From Flavobacterium sp. K5-23 (GTDB taxonomy: Bacteria > Bacteroidota > Bacteroidia > Flavobacteriales > Flavobacteriaceae), in assembly GCF_023278045.1 (NCBI RefSeq), contig NZ_CP056783.1, positions 3,381,501 through 3,445,500 on the forward strand: 64,000 nt of DNA, given 5' to 3'. Within the stretch, counting starts at the first letter, position 1, and each line of letters opens with the position of its first letter. The notes under the pieces were generated by a model, which saw nothing but the letters and a program-made list of their open reading frames with translations, was not told where the DNA came from and ran no database searches. A program made the translations under genes and the position numbers. Shown piece after piece: positions 18,299 to 26,763 of this stretch.

Positions 18299-18889
18299 TC
18301 AATTCTTTACCCCAGCTGTTTCTTTACGCGGTATATACGCTTTTAAATACTCTCCTTTTGGAGTTCCGTCATCAAATGAACTAAACTTCACTAATGTTCT
18401 AACACCTTGACGCGCTTCTTCATTCTTGAAATTTTCGTATTCTATTCGATACAAAGCCGAATACATTTCGGCTCTTCCCGTACCGTGATAACAGTGTATT
18501 AGAACTGGATAGTTATCTTTATCATCCATAATTTTAAAGAAAGTATCCAGGTTTTTTTGATTTGGCACTTGATCAGAACCATTATTAAAATATCTTACTC
18601 CTTTAATTTTTGCTACAGCATCCTGTTCTGCTGTAAGTTCAGTAGGGATTTCAGGATTATTTACTAAATCAGCAGTTCCAGGAAACCTCAAATCAACTAT
18701 CGATTTTATATTATACTTCTTTACATAGCTTTCTATTTCATCCGGCGGAATAACACCTGATTTGTATACTTTCCCTTCAGTAATCGTTTCAAAATTATGA
18801 TTGATATTCATATCATACACATATTTTGCCACGAAAATCAACACCAATGCCAGTAAAGAAAAGCCAATTATTTTTTTATTAATCTTCAT
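18299..18889 (-). CDS. Membrane-anchored tyrosine/dual-specificity phosphatase-like protein
   Basis: The 196-residue protein has an N-terminal signal anchor (about 8-27) and then a phosphatase domain facing the periplasm. The P-loop is IHCYHGTGR with Cys133 and Arg139, an intact HCX5R motif. The segment VDLRFPG is where the family usually has its 'DLR' motif. Substrates may be phosphotyrosine, phosphoinositides or lipid-linked phosphates. It follows an LTA-synthase-like enzyme by 39 bases on the same strand, so a role in envelope phosphate chemistry is possible (inference). Confidence 0.75.
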   Translation of the reverse strand: MKINKKIIGFSLLALVLIFVAKYVYDMNINHNFETITEGKVYKSGVIPPDEIESYVKKYNIKSIVDLRFPGTADLVNNPEIPTELTAEQDAVAKIKGVRYFNNGSDQVPNQKNLDTFFKIMDDKDNYPVLIHCYHGTGRAEMYSALYRIEYENFKNEEARQGVRTLVKFSSFDDGTPKGEYLKAYIPRKETAGVKN

Positions 18890-18928
18890 ATTATATTTTA
18901 TTTATTTTTCAATTTAATACTCTAAGAA

Positions 18929-20860
18929 CTATTTAGCGTATAGTTTTCTATCCACTATTCGATCCATATAATCTTGTATGAAAGCTTTGCAATTCAATTC
19001 TACAGCATCCATTTCAGGATTTCTGTTTTTAATCAAATTATGTTTTAATGCTTTATCGTCTTTATCGTAAAAACCAAGTGCATTTTTACCATCAAATGTA
19101 CATATATAATTCCCTTTAGAAAATTGGTATATATTTCCCGTGGAATTTATCACAAAAGGCTCACTTGATTTCTTGTCTAATAAACTTCTCCCCCAACTCC
19201 TAAAAGGTTTCTCATACCCTATCATATCTAAGATAGTAGGATAAATGTCTATTTGTTGCGCTAAATCAGTATCAACGCCTACGTACTTACTATTGGGCTG
19301 ATAAATCAATATAGGAACCGCATAACGGTTGATAGGTTTTCTATATTCGTCATAAAATATTTGGTTACAATGATCAGCTACAATAACAAAAATAGTATTA
19401 GAAAACCAAGCTTCTTTTTTAGCACTGTCAAAAAACTGTTTTAATGCAAAGTCAGTATATTCAACGCATTTATGCATGGGAACTCCTCCTTCATGAAAAG
19501 TCTTTTTATATTTATCAGGTATGATATATGGTTCGTGAGAGGAAACGGTAAATGCCGAAGCAAAAAACGGCCCTTTCTTTTTATCCAATGTTTTCTTCAT
19601 GTACTGTAGAAATGGTTCGTCCCATATTCCCCAAAATCCATCAAATTGACTATCATCATTAAACTCTGTTCTTCCGTAATAATTATCAATCCCCAGGATA
19701 TTACTAAATCCTAGAAATCCCATCGATCCATTGGCAGCACCGTGAAAAAAAGAAGTGTCATATCCTTCACTTTTCAATACTGAAACGATTGATTCTATTT
19801 TTTGTTTTGGATAAGGAGAAGACGTAAAAGCATCTTTAAAAGACGGTATTCCAGATAAAACTGATGACATTCCATGAATTGATTGTCTCCCATTTGCATA
19901 ACCATTTGTATAAATCATACTGTGTTGTGACAAAGAATCTAAAAATGGAGCGTGGCTTTTATAATTTGGGATGTTTGCGTCTTTATTAAAAGCGCCAATA
20001 TATTCACGCCCGTAGCTTTCTAGAATAAGAACAACCACATTAGGTTTAGATTTAGGATTGTTATGGTAGCTTTTTATAGGCTGCACTAAACTTGCAATCA
20101 CTTGTTGATTTACATCAGGGTAAGAAGTCTTTAAAAAACTATTGCTAAACAAAGTTCTAATTATAGAAAACGGAGTGTTTAAAACAATATCCGAATGTAC
20201 GATGTTCTTCACATGACGGCTAGCGTCCAAAAGATTAATAGGTCGGGTTGATTTCTTAAAATCACCGCCACGAATTCCTCCAATAACCATAGTCACTACA
20301 AACAAGAAACCAACAGTTGAAAATCCTAAATACGGAATGTGTTTTAAAGGATTAAAATCCTGAACCACTACTTTTTTATAGAGATATATCCATAGCGTTG
20401 ACAGAGCTAGAAACAATACAAATACATGCCAATACTCAATTAGAAAATTACTAAATAGTATTACTTTATTCGTCTCGTGTTCTAATACGTTCATAACTGC
20501 CGTAGTTGTACGAGCAAATGTGAATTTATAGTAAATGAAATCTATAAAATTTGTGGCATAGGCCAAAAGGTTTGTAAAAAAATACAAGTAGAAAAGAAAT
20601 TTCTGATATCCTTTATTTGTGTTTTTATAAAAGGGTAGTATCGAAAAAACGATAAACAAAATATTAACGTAAAGTATAGCAGTTGTATCAAAGGCCAAAC
20701 CATAATAACTTAAAGACATAAAATCAGAAACTGACTCTACTCTAAGTAAATCTGAATTGTATAGGTAAAATAAAATTCGGGAGATGAAGTAAAAAAAGTA
20801 AGCTAATAAAAGCCTAAATCCCAGTACTTTGTATTCGTTTAAGCGCAAGTGTTTTTGCAT
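18929..20860 (-). CDS. LTA synthase family sulfatase-fold membrane enzyme
   Basis: The 643-residue protein has about five N-terminal membrane helices (to about residue 215) and a periplasmic sulfatase/alkaline-phosphatase-fold domain. Visible motifs are VVLILESYGRE (first metal-binding acidic residue), the nucleophile region NGRQSIHGMSSVLSG, SSHEPYI, and FVIVADHCN (metal Asp-His). The family (LtaS, OpgB/MdoB-type) transfers phosphoglycerol or phosphoethanolamine from lipids to envelope sugars. Bacteroidota lack lipoteichoic acid, so the acceptor is probably a lipid or glycan and cannot be named. A TACCTTTG -7 box lies just upstream of the gene on its strand. Confidence 0.88.
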   Translation of the reverse strand: MQKHLRLNEYKVLGFRLLLAYFFYFISRILFYLYNSDLLRVESVSDFMSLSYYGLAFDTTAILYVNILFIVFSILPFYKNTNKGYQKFLFYLYFFTNLLAYATNFIDFIYYKFTFARTTTAVMNVLEHETNKVILFSNFLIEYWHVFVLFLALSTLWIYLYKKVVVQDFNPLKHIPYLGFSTVGFLFVVTMVIGGIRGGDFKKSTRPINLLDASRHVKNIVHSDIVLNTPFSIIRTLFSNSFLKTSYPDVNQQVIASLVQPIKSYHNNPKSKPNVVVLILESYGREYIGAFNKDANIPNYKSHAPFLDSLSQHSMIYTNGYANGRQSIHGMSSVLSGIPSFKDAFTSSPYPKQKIESIVSVLKSEGYDTSFFHGAANGSMGFLGFSNILGIDNYYGRTEFNDDSQFDGFWGIWDEPFLQYMKKTLDKKKGPFFASAFTVSSHEPYIIPDKYKKTFHEGGVPMHKCVEYTDFALKQFFDSAKKEAWFSNTIFVIVADHCNQIFYDEYRKPINRYAVPILIYQPNSKYVGVDTDLAQQIDIYPTILDMIGYEKPFRSWGRSLLDKKSSEPFVINSTGNIYQFSKGNYICTFDGKNALGFYDKDDKALKHNLIKNRNPEMDAVELNCKAFIQDYMDRIVDRKLYAK

Positions 20861-20998
20861 TCCTTGGTTTTTAATTAGTAAAACTTTGCAAAGGTATTGT
20901 ATTTATTTTGTTTCCGATTGTTAAATTAAACACAAATATAAGTTGTTGTATATCAGTAGATTAACATTCGAAAAGACAATATTTAATTTTGCTTTTGG

Positions 20999-21883
20999 TT
21001 ATTCAACTCTTTTTTGTCTATGCTTGATAATTCCGTTTAGGATAACAGTTAGGATAATGATAAAAGCACCTATGTAAAAAGAAGTGCTCATCTTTTCTTT
21101 CCCGCCAATGATATAATACGCTAATACTATGCCATAAACTGGTTCTAGGTTAGTGGTAAGCATAACGGTATAAGGACTTAGCTTCTCCATAACCTTTACT
21201 GATGCTGTAAAAGCATAAGCCGTACATACTGAAGCCAGTAACAAAATCAGCATCCAATTGTTTAATGTCAAAACAAAGAAGTCTAAAGAGAATTTATTTT
21301 GTGTTAAAAAGTAAAGCGTTATAAAAAACACCCCAGCCACAAACTCATAAAAAGTGATTACTGAGGAATCGTGATCCAATATTAATTTTCCATTAAAAAG
21401 AGTAAACAACACTCCAAGAATTATAGAAACTAAGGCATATAGCATTCCCTCAAGGTAATTTACCTCAACTTTCATAATCATTCCCAGCCCAGCTATGATG
21501 ATTAGACCAAAAAACACTTCATACCAAAGTATCTTTCGACCATAAAATAACGGTTCTAATAAAGACGCAAAAAAAGCTCCCAATGAAAAAACCGAAAGTG
21601 TAATGGAAACATTAGAAATATGAATGGCGTGGAAAAAGAATATCCAATGCAAAGCAATCAATAAACCCACAAAAATAAGTTTAAGTAAGGATTTCATTGG
21701 GATAAGGAATGACTTTTTCTTAAACACAATAAAAAACAGTAGAAATACAGCAGCAAAAAGCATTCGATACCAAACTAAAGCATCAGCAGTAATGGTAATT
21801 AAAGCGCCTAATATGGCAGTGAATCCCCAGATAAAAACAATTAAATGAAGATTTAAATAACTTTTAAATTTATCGTTTTGCAT
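20999..21883 (-). CDS. EamA/DMT-family transporter
   Basis: The product has ten predicted membrane helices in two EamA halves (HLIVFIWGFTAILGA... and GMLYALVSIILGVLFTL...). The family exports amino acids or small metabolites; the substrate is not predictable. I choose the ATG at 21883 (MQNDKFKSYL, 294 residues) since the longer frame from 21940 adds residues that overlap the upstream permease gene and look unlike a DMT N-terminus. Even so it overlaps the end of the LptF/G gene by 14 bases, so the two are coupled. Confidence 0.85.
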   Translation of the reverse strand: MQNDKFKSYLNLHLIVFIWGFTAILGALITITADALVWYRMLFAAVFLLFFIVFKKKSFLIPMKSLLKLIFVGLLIALHWIFFFHAIHISNVSITLSVFSLGAFFASLLEPLFYGRKILWYEVFFGLIIIAGLGMIMKVEVNYLEGMLYALVSIILGVLFTLFNGKLILDHDSSVITFYEFVAGVFFITLYFLTQNKFSLDFFVLTLNNWMLILLLASVCTAYAFTASVKVMEKLSPYTVMLTTNLEPVYGIVLAYYIIGGKEKMSTSFYIGAFIIILTVILNGIIKHRQKRVE

Positions 21884-22958
21884 TTCGTAATAAAAATATC
21901 GCCAATATCCCAAAAACAACATTGGGAAACCAAACGGCAATTAAAGGTGAGAAAGTGGATTTTTCGGCTAGTACTCCAAAAATTTTATCAAAAAAGACAA
22001 ACCCAAAAGCAATAGCAATTCCTATGGTTAAATTCATTCCCATTCCGCCTCTACGTTTCATTGCAGATACTGAAACGGCAATAATGGTAAGAATAAATGC
22101 TGAAACAGGAACTGAGAATTTTTTATACAATACCACCATATATACATTGATATTTGAGGAACCGCGTTTTTTCTCCTTATCAATAAACTTATATAATTTA
22201 TTTAAACTAAGGGTTTCCGCTATATATACCACTGGAGTCAAATCTTCTAAATCAAAACTGAACTTGGCTTTTTTCTCAGCCTCTTTTTCAATTTTATCCC
22301 CAAGTTCCCCCACCGTTCTTTTAGTATAATCATACATGGTATAAGTACTATCCTTTGGGTTCCATTTTATTCTACTTGCCGTAATTTTAGATTCTAATTT
22401 CTCCTTATTGAATTTTTCTAAAACAAAATTAAAAGCGGTTTTAGATTCCGTATTAAAGCTATTTACATATAAAAACTCGTTCTCACTTATTTGTCGATAC
22501 ACATCAGTATTATCGCCACGCATTGCTTCTTTCCCTCCGGTTTTCAGGTAGGTATACCTAAAATTATTGAACCCTTCACTCGATACCGGAACAACGTAAA
22601 AACCCATTAATAATACAAAAACAGATATAAGGGAAGCACCAATGATATAAGGCCTTAAAAAACGGGTAAACGATATTCCCGAGCCAAGAATGGCAATGAT
22701 TTCCGTATTATTAGCCAACTTTGAGGTAAACCAAATAATGGATAAAAACAGGAAAATGGGAAACAAGGAATTGGCAAAATAAATCGTGAAATGATAATAA
22801 TAAACCACAATATCCCAAAAAGGAACTTTATGCTCTATCATAAAATTAATCTTTTCAGACACATCAATGATAATCCCAATAGGTATAAACAGCAACAACA
22901 TAGCCGAAAAAGTGGCTAAATATCTTTTCAGAATGTACTTGTCTATTATTGTTAGCAT
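21870..22958 (-). CDS. LptF/LptG-family lipopolysaccharide export permease
   Basis: The 362-residue protein starts TIIDKYILKRYLATF, the typical N-terminus of the YjgP/YjgQ family, with three membrane helices, a large periplasmic beta-jellyroll domain (about 110-265) and three more helices (about 275-360). Together with LptB2 and a second permease it pulls LPS out of the inner membrane towards the Lpt bridge. It is closer in feel to LptG, but I cannot separate LptF from LptG by eye. Downstream it overlaps the EamA transporter; tgt lies upstream on the same strand. Confidence 0.9.
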   Translation of the reverse strand: MLTIIDKYILKRYLATFSAMLLLFIPIGIIIDVSEKINFMIEHKVPFWDIVVYYYHFTIYFANSLFPIFLFLSIIWFTSKLANNTEIIAILGSGISFTRFLRPYIIGASLISVFVLLMGFYVVPVSSEGFNNFRYTYLKTGGKEAMRGDNTDVYRQISENEFLYVNSFNTESKTAFNFVLEKFNKEKLESKITASRIKWNPKDSTYTMYDYTKRTVGELGDKIEKEAEKKAKFSFDLEDLTPVVYIAETLSLNKLYKFIDKEKKRGSSNINVYMVVLYKKFSVPVSAFILTIIAVSVSAMKRRGGMGMNLTIGIAIAFGFVFFDKIFGVLAEKSTFSPLIAVWFPNVVFGILAIFLLRNAKR

Positions 22959-23064
22959 TTAAAAAGGTTTAAGGTTTAAGGTTTAAAAGTTTAAAGTTCA
23001 AGACGATTGCAAATACATTCACACCGTTTTAAACTTTAAACTAAAAAAACTTTAAACATTTTTT
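22959..23064. repeat. TTTAAA-rich repeat spacer between tgt and the LPS permease
   Basis: The gap contains short direct copies of AAGGTTTAAGG and an inverted pair, AAGTTTAAAGTT against AAACTTTAAACT, around 22990-23055. It is not a classical terminator as no T run follows a GC stem. Its role is unknown. Confidence 0.45.
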
Positions 23065-24195
23065 TTATAATCTCTGGTTCATATTTTTAACCATCATATC
23101 TTTCCAGGTTCTAAAATCACCGGCGATAATGTGTTTTCTAGCCTCACGAACAAGCCACATATAGAAACCAAGGTTGTGAATCGTTGCGATTTGTTTCCCT
23201 AGGTATTCATTTGCAGCAAACAGGTGACGTAAATACGCTTTGGTATACTCTGTATCCACATAAGTAAGTGCCATTTCGTCAATAGGCGAAAAGTCATCAG
23301 CCCATTTTTTATTCTTGATATTGATCGTACCGTTAGCGGTAAACAACATACCGTTTCTAGCGTTACGCGTAGGCATCACACAGTCAAACATATCAATTCC
23401 CAGTGCAATGTTTTCCAAAATATTGATAGGTGTTCCCACTCCCATTAAGTAACGGGGTTTGTCCTCTGGCAAAATTTCACAAACCACTTCGGTCATTGCG
23501 TACATTTCCTCCGCAGGTTCCCCTACTGATAGTCCACCAATAGCGTTTCCTACTTGGTTTGAATTCGCAATATATTCGGCTGATTGTTGACGCAAGTCTT
23601 TGTAACAACTTCCTTGAACAATTGGGAAAAAAGCTTGGTCGTAACCATATTTCATAGGCACCTTCTCCAAATGATTCACACATCGGTCAAGCCAACGGTG
23701 GGTCATTTTCATCGAGCGCTTCGCGTAATTATAATCACAAGGATATGGTGTACACTCATCAAAAGCCATAATAATATCGGCACCTATGGTACGCTGAATT
23801 TCCATAACATTCTCAGGTGTAAACACGTGGTATGAACCGTCAATATGCGATTTGAATCGAACTCCTTCTTCCTTAATCTTACGGTTAGCCGAAAGTGAAT
23901 ACACTTGGTATCCACCTGAATCCGTCAAAATATTACGGTCCCAGTTCATAAATTTATGCAATCCACCCGCTTTTTCAAGAATTTCCGTTTGAGGACGCAA
24001 GTATAAATGGTAGGTGTTTCCCAGGATAATATCTGGGTTTATATCTTCTTTTAGCTCTCTTTGGTGCACCCCTTTAACCGAGGCAACAGTCCCAACAGGC
24101 ATAAAAATTGGTGTTTCAATAACACCGTGATCTGTAGTAATGCTTCCCGCTCTAGCTTTAGTATGCGGGTCTTTTTGTAATAAATCAAACTTCAT
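23065..24195 (-). CDS. tgt: Queuine/preQ1 tRNA-ribosyltransferase
   Basis: The 376-residue TIM-barrel enzyme swaps guanine-34 for preQ1 in tRNAs with GUN anticodons. Motifs: MPVGTVASVKGV, ILGNTYHLYLRP, LTDSGGYQVYSLS (general-base Asp), AFDECTPYP, GGLSVGE and GIDMFDCVMPTRNARNG (nucleophile Asp and anticodon recognition). The usual C-terminal CxCxxC zinc ligands are absent: the aligned stretch reads PIDEMALTYVDTEYTKAYLRHL. I recall the same in other Bacteroidota Tgt. A strong promoter lies 32-63 bases upstream of the start. Confidence 0.95.
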   Translation of the reverse strand: MKFDLLQKDPHTKARAGSITTDHGVIETPIFMPVGTVASVKGVHQRELKEDINPDIILGNTYHLYLRPQTEILEKAGGLHKFMNWDRNILTDSGGYQVYSLSANRKIKEEGVRFKSHIDGSYHVFTPENVMEIQRTIGADIIMAFDECTPYPCDYNYAKRSMKMTHRWLDRCVNHLEKVPMKYGYDQAFFPIVQGSCYKDLRQQSAEYIANSNQVGNAIGGLSVGEPAEEMYAMTEVVCEILPEDKPRYLMGVGTPINILENIALGIDMFDCVMPTRNARNGMLFTANGTINIKNKKWADDFSPIDEMALTYVDTEYTKAYLRHLFAANEYLGKQIATIHNLGFYMWLVREARKHIIAGDFRTWKDMMVKNMNQRL

Positions 24196-24226
24196 AATAC
24201 CGTTTTTCTACCGATTGTTCGGCGGG

Positions 24227-24258
24227 CAAAGATAGGTTAATTTGAAAACCTCATCAAA
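24227..24258 (-). promoter_or_regulatory. Bacteroidota-type promoter of tgt
   Basis: On the minus strand TTTG (24255-24258), exactly 20 bases, then TATCTTTG (24227-24234) matches the TTTG-N19/20-TAnnTTTG consensus of the primary sigma factor. It lies about 30 bases upstream of the tgt ATG. Confidence 0.75.
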
Positions 24259-24376
24259 TATTTTTTTTTATTCTAATTGAAATAAAAAAGAGGGCTCCTA
24301 ACCACCAAATTTCAAATAACACTCCGGAAGAAAACTAGAGAATTAGATATATAAAAATGTTTTAATATTTCCTTTT

Positions 24377-24474
24377 GGGCGTGTCCTCCGCAAAAAGCTA
24401 CGGTCAGGCTATTCGCTTTATCTTTCTGTCGCTAAAGAAGCGCCATAAAGGATACCGCTGCTATCCTTCACGCG
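24377..24474 (+). ncRNA. GC-rich cloverleaf-foldable element, possible structured RNA
   Basis: This 98-base island is far richer in G and C than its surroundings. By eye it folds into an outer stem (GCGTG with CACGC) and three inner hairpins: CCTCCG/CGGTCAGG, CTTTAT/ATAAAG and AGGATA/TATCCT. The second and third are adjacent and compete slightly. I recall similar 'GGGCGTG ... CACGCG' islands scattered in flavobacterial genomes. A 65-codon frame over it (24375-24572) looks like chance. It may be a structured RNA or the remains of a dispersed repeat; the Rfam Flavo-1 motif is one family to test. Confidence 0.4.
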
Positions 24475-24667
24475 AAACACTACATTCAATGATAAAAAAC
24501 CATAAAATAAAAGCTACAAATATCACTTTGAAAAATGTTTTGTCTTACTTTTTTTATAAATTCGCTGAATGATAGTAGTGTCATCTATACACAAATGCAA
24601 ATAAAGTTGATGTTATAAACAAGTTGCCGGCAAGCAGCGAAAAAATGACCGTTAAAAAGAAAAACTA

Positions 24668-25843
24668 ATGAAAAACAGAATTATTCTAATTACTATATCA
24701 ATATTGTTAATTACGATTTCTTGTAAGAAAACAGAAGAAAAAATAGAAATAAATGTAACTGATTATATTTCAAATATTCCAACTGATAAATCATTCAAAA
24801 ACAAATTCATTGTTTTAGAATTTTGGGCAACTTGGTGTGCACCTTGCCTTTCGGCAGTTCCGCATATAAATGAATTACAAAATAAATTTAAATCGAATAA
24901 TGATTTAATTTTTGTTTCAATTACAGATGAAAAAGCCGAAAAGGTAAGAAATACTTTAAAACATATTGAGTTTAGTACAATTGTCATTAGCGACCAAACT
25001 AAAAAAACACATAAAACATTAAATGTTTCTGCAATTCCAATAACAGTTTTAATTGACAATAATGGAATAGTAAGGTGGAAAGGAAATCCAGAAGAACTTA
25101 ATGAAGAACTTATTGAGAAATTTATTAACGGAAAAATTTCACCTAATATTGATAATAAAAAGACTAATATCGAAGGTGCAAAAAGTCAAGATGATAAAAA
25201 CAATGAAGATTTGGAAGATGTTGTTTTTAAGATAATCAAAAACAAGCAAACAAAATATACATTTACTTTAATAAATACAAATGGAAACAACTCAATGATT
25301 GCAAGTGCATTAGTTAAAGGGAAATATATTGCATCAAATAAAAAATTATCTGAAATCATATCAAATTTGCTAGATATTAATGAACAACAAGTAATAATTT
25401 CTGAAAAATTTAAAAACAATAAATATAGTTTGATTTATAAAAATTCCGATATAAAATCTGCTGAAAGTGGAATTGCAGACATAATATACAATTTGCTTAA
25501 AACATTAGATTTAAAAGAAATTATTCAAAATAAAAACACTGAAATTTACAAATTAAAAATAATTGATAAAAATAAAATAGAAATATCAAAAGAACCTAAA
25601 ACAGAAATTGGACATTCAGGCAGTAGTACAAAAATCGTTTGTTCAAATACAGAAATAAAATCTTTAATTAACGAAATAAATAACAGTTTTAATATTTTAG
25701 TTAAGGACGAAACTAATTTAAAAGGTAAATATGACTTTCTTATAAGAAATAAATCGATGGAAAATCTAAAACAAGATTTAGAAAAGTATGGATTGAAATT
25801 AGAAAAAACAATAGAAATAGAAAAATTATATAATTACAACTAA
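24668..25843 (+). CDS. TlpA-like thioredoxin lipoprotein with DUF3738-like C-terminus
   Basis: The 391-residue product has a lipoprotein signal with cysteine at residue 19 (LLITISC) and then a TlpA/ResA-type thioredoxin domain with the redox motif WATWCAPC (Cys57, Cys60) and a cis-proline region (SAIPITV). A lysine/asparagine-rich linker follows (about 155-190). The C-terminal 200 residues resemble DUF3738 (TIGR03435), including the closing LEKYGLKLEKTIEIEKL. It probably acts as a periplasmic disulfide reductase or redox sensor. It is the first of three unrelated single genes separated by related palindromic spacers and is even more AT-rich than the core genes. Confidence 0.8.
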   Translation: MKNRIILITISILLITISCKKTEEKIEINVTDYISNIPTDKSFKNKFIVLEFWATWCAPCLSAVPHINELQNKFKSNNDLIFVSITDEKAEKVRNTLKHIEFSTIVISDQTKKTHKTLNVSAIPITVLIDNNGIVRWKGNPEELNEELIEKFINGKISPNIDNKKTNIEGAKSQDDKNNEDLEDVVFKIIKNKQTKYTFTLINTNGNNSMIASALVKGKYIASNKKLSEIISNLLDINEQQVIISEKFKNNKYSLIYKNSDIKSAESGIADIIYNLLKTLDLKEIIQNKNTEIYKLKIIDKNKIEISKEPKTEIGHSGSSTKIVCSNTEIKSLINEINNSFNILVKDETNLKGKYDFLIRNKSMENLKQDLEKYGLKLEKTIEIEKLYNYN

Positions 25844-25846
25844 CTC

Positions 25847-25994
25847 TGCCAGCCGACAACCGCTGTTTTGATATAGTGTTTGATTTAGTGGAATTGTCGT
25901 TTCGCATCAAGTTTTCGTTAAACCGAAAATTGAGCGTTTACGAACTTCCAGCCATCTTAAAGTGGCATTCGTTGGCAGTAATATTACCGGAAAT
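25847..25994. repeat. Palindromic spacer A (attC-like)
   Basis: It starts CTGCCAGCCGACAACCGC and ends GCATTCGTTGGCAG with the ends complementary (CTGCCA/TGGCAG and further imperfect pairing over about 30 bases). Inside, 25882-25905 and about 25925-25944 hold two blocks also found in spacer B. Size (about 150 bases), outer palindrome and position between single genes resemble integron attC sites, but the R-box consensus of proteobacterial attC is not met. Confidence 0.55.
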
Positions 25995-26024
25995 TGAGAG
26001 TAACAACTAAACTAGAAAATAAAA

Positions 26025-26621
26025 TTGGAAAAAAGTTCATATCAAAAAATAGAAGAATTAAGTAATGTTAAATCAGAAAATTTACTTGGATTTAAATCTA
26101 TGGAGGATTATGAAAAATGCCTCTTACATATTGAAAATTTATTAAATAGCGCAATATTACTTTACAAAAACAACTTTATAAACCAATCTTTCTTTTTAAC
26201 AATCACATCAATTGAAGAAATAGCTAAAGCTGAAGTTTGTATATATAGAGGATTTCAAAAACCAGATAAAACTGTTAAACGCAATAAAGATGGATTATTT
26301 AATCATAAAACAAAGCATCTTGTTGCTGCAAATGAAATAACATTTAAATTCTTAAAATCAATATCAAAAATAGGAATAGAAGAAACAATTTTAATTAAAG
26401 ATAAATTAAATAATGGTGAGTTTGTAAGCCTAAGGGAATCCTCATTGTATTTTGAAAATTGTCAAAATGGAACAAAAACACCTAATGACTTAATTACAAA
26501 AACAGATTGCTTAAATCTTCTCTTAATTTGCATTGAAATTTTTGAAGACAGATTATTTGGATTCAGCGATAAAACAGACATCATAACAGATCGAGTTTTA
26601 ATGAAACTAAATGAAATTTAA
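26025..26621 (+). CDS. AbiV-family abortive infection protein
   Basis: The 198-residue helical protein has the AbiV hallmark: a helix starting NSAILLYKNNFINQSFF followed by ITSIEEIAKAEVCI (the 'A..a.EElgKa' motif), and later NHKTKHLVAANE with basic and histidine residues. AbiV of Lactococcus stops phage growth by halting translation late in infection; here a defence role is inferred from family only. The start is TTG at 26025, as no ATG lies before the conserved helix. The gene stands alone between two attC-like spacers, as a mobile cassette would. Confidence 0.72.
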   Translation: MEKSSYQKIEELSNVKSENLLGFKSMEDYEKCLLHIENLLNSAILLYKNNFINQSFFLTITSIEEIAKAEVCIYRGFQKPDKTVKRNKDGLFNHKTKHLVAANEITFKFLKSISKIGIEETILIKDKLNNGEFVSLRESSLYFENCQNGTKTPNDLITKTDCLNLLLICIEIFEDRLFGFSDKTDIITDRVLMKLNEI

Positions 26622-26626
26622 ATACA

Positions 26627-26755
26627 GCTGCCAACAGCCATTTAAGCTAGCTGGGATTCAGTGGAATTATCGTTTCGCTTCCTATTTTCTGCAATCCTGA
26701 AAATTGAAGGGTTACGAAGCACACACCACTTCAAAGCAGCTAAATATACACAAGC
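26627..26755. repeat. Palindromic spacer B (attC-like)
   Basis: It starts CAGCTGCCAACAGCCATTTAAG and ends CCACTTCAAAGCAGC; GCTGC pairs with GCAGC and TTTAAG loosely with CTTCAAA. Two inner blocks are shared with spacer A: 26655-26678 (22 of 24 bases equal to 25882-25905) and about 26699-26718 (GAAAATTGAAGGGTTACGAA, about 17 of 20). It lies between the AbiV and the acetyltransferase genes. Confidence 0.55.
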
Positions 26756-26763
26756 AAAAACGA

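Larger units (their letters stand above)
24196..24667. other. Intergenic region at the left edge of the accessory island
   Basis: About 470 bases between divergent genes. It holds the tgt promoter, the GC-rich cloverleaf-like element at 24377-24474, and just before the next gene the 10-base palindrome TTGCCGGCAA (about 24632-24641) followed by GCAGCG. The latter resembles the ends of the spacers that separate the next genes. Confidence 0.45.

Noticed and set aside
24375..24572. 65-codon ORF as a gene
   Set aside because: It lies over the GC-rich foldable element, has no protein family look and such frames recur with the element in other genomes.
25847..26755. Classical integron attC sites
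   Set aside because: The ends do not match RYYYAAC/GTTRRRY and no integrase is seen; I describe them only as attC-like.
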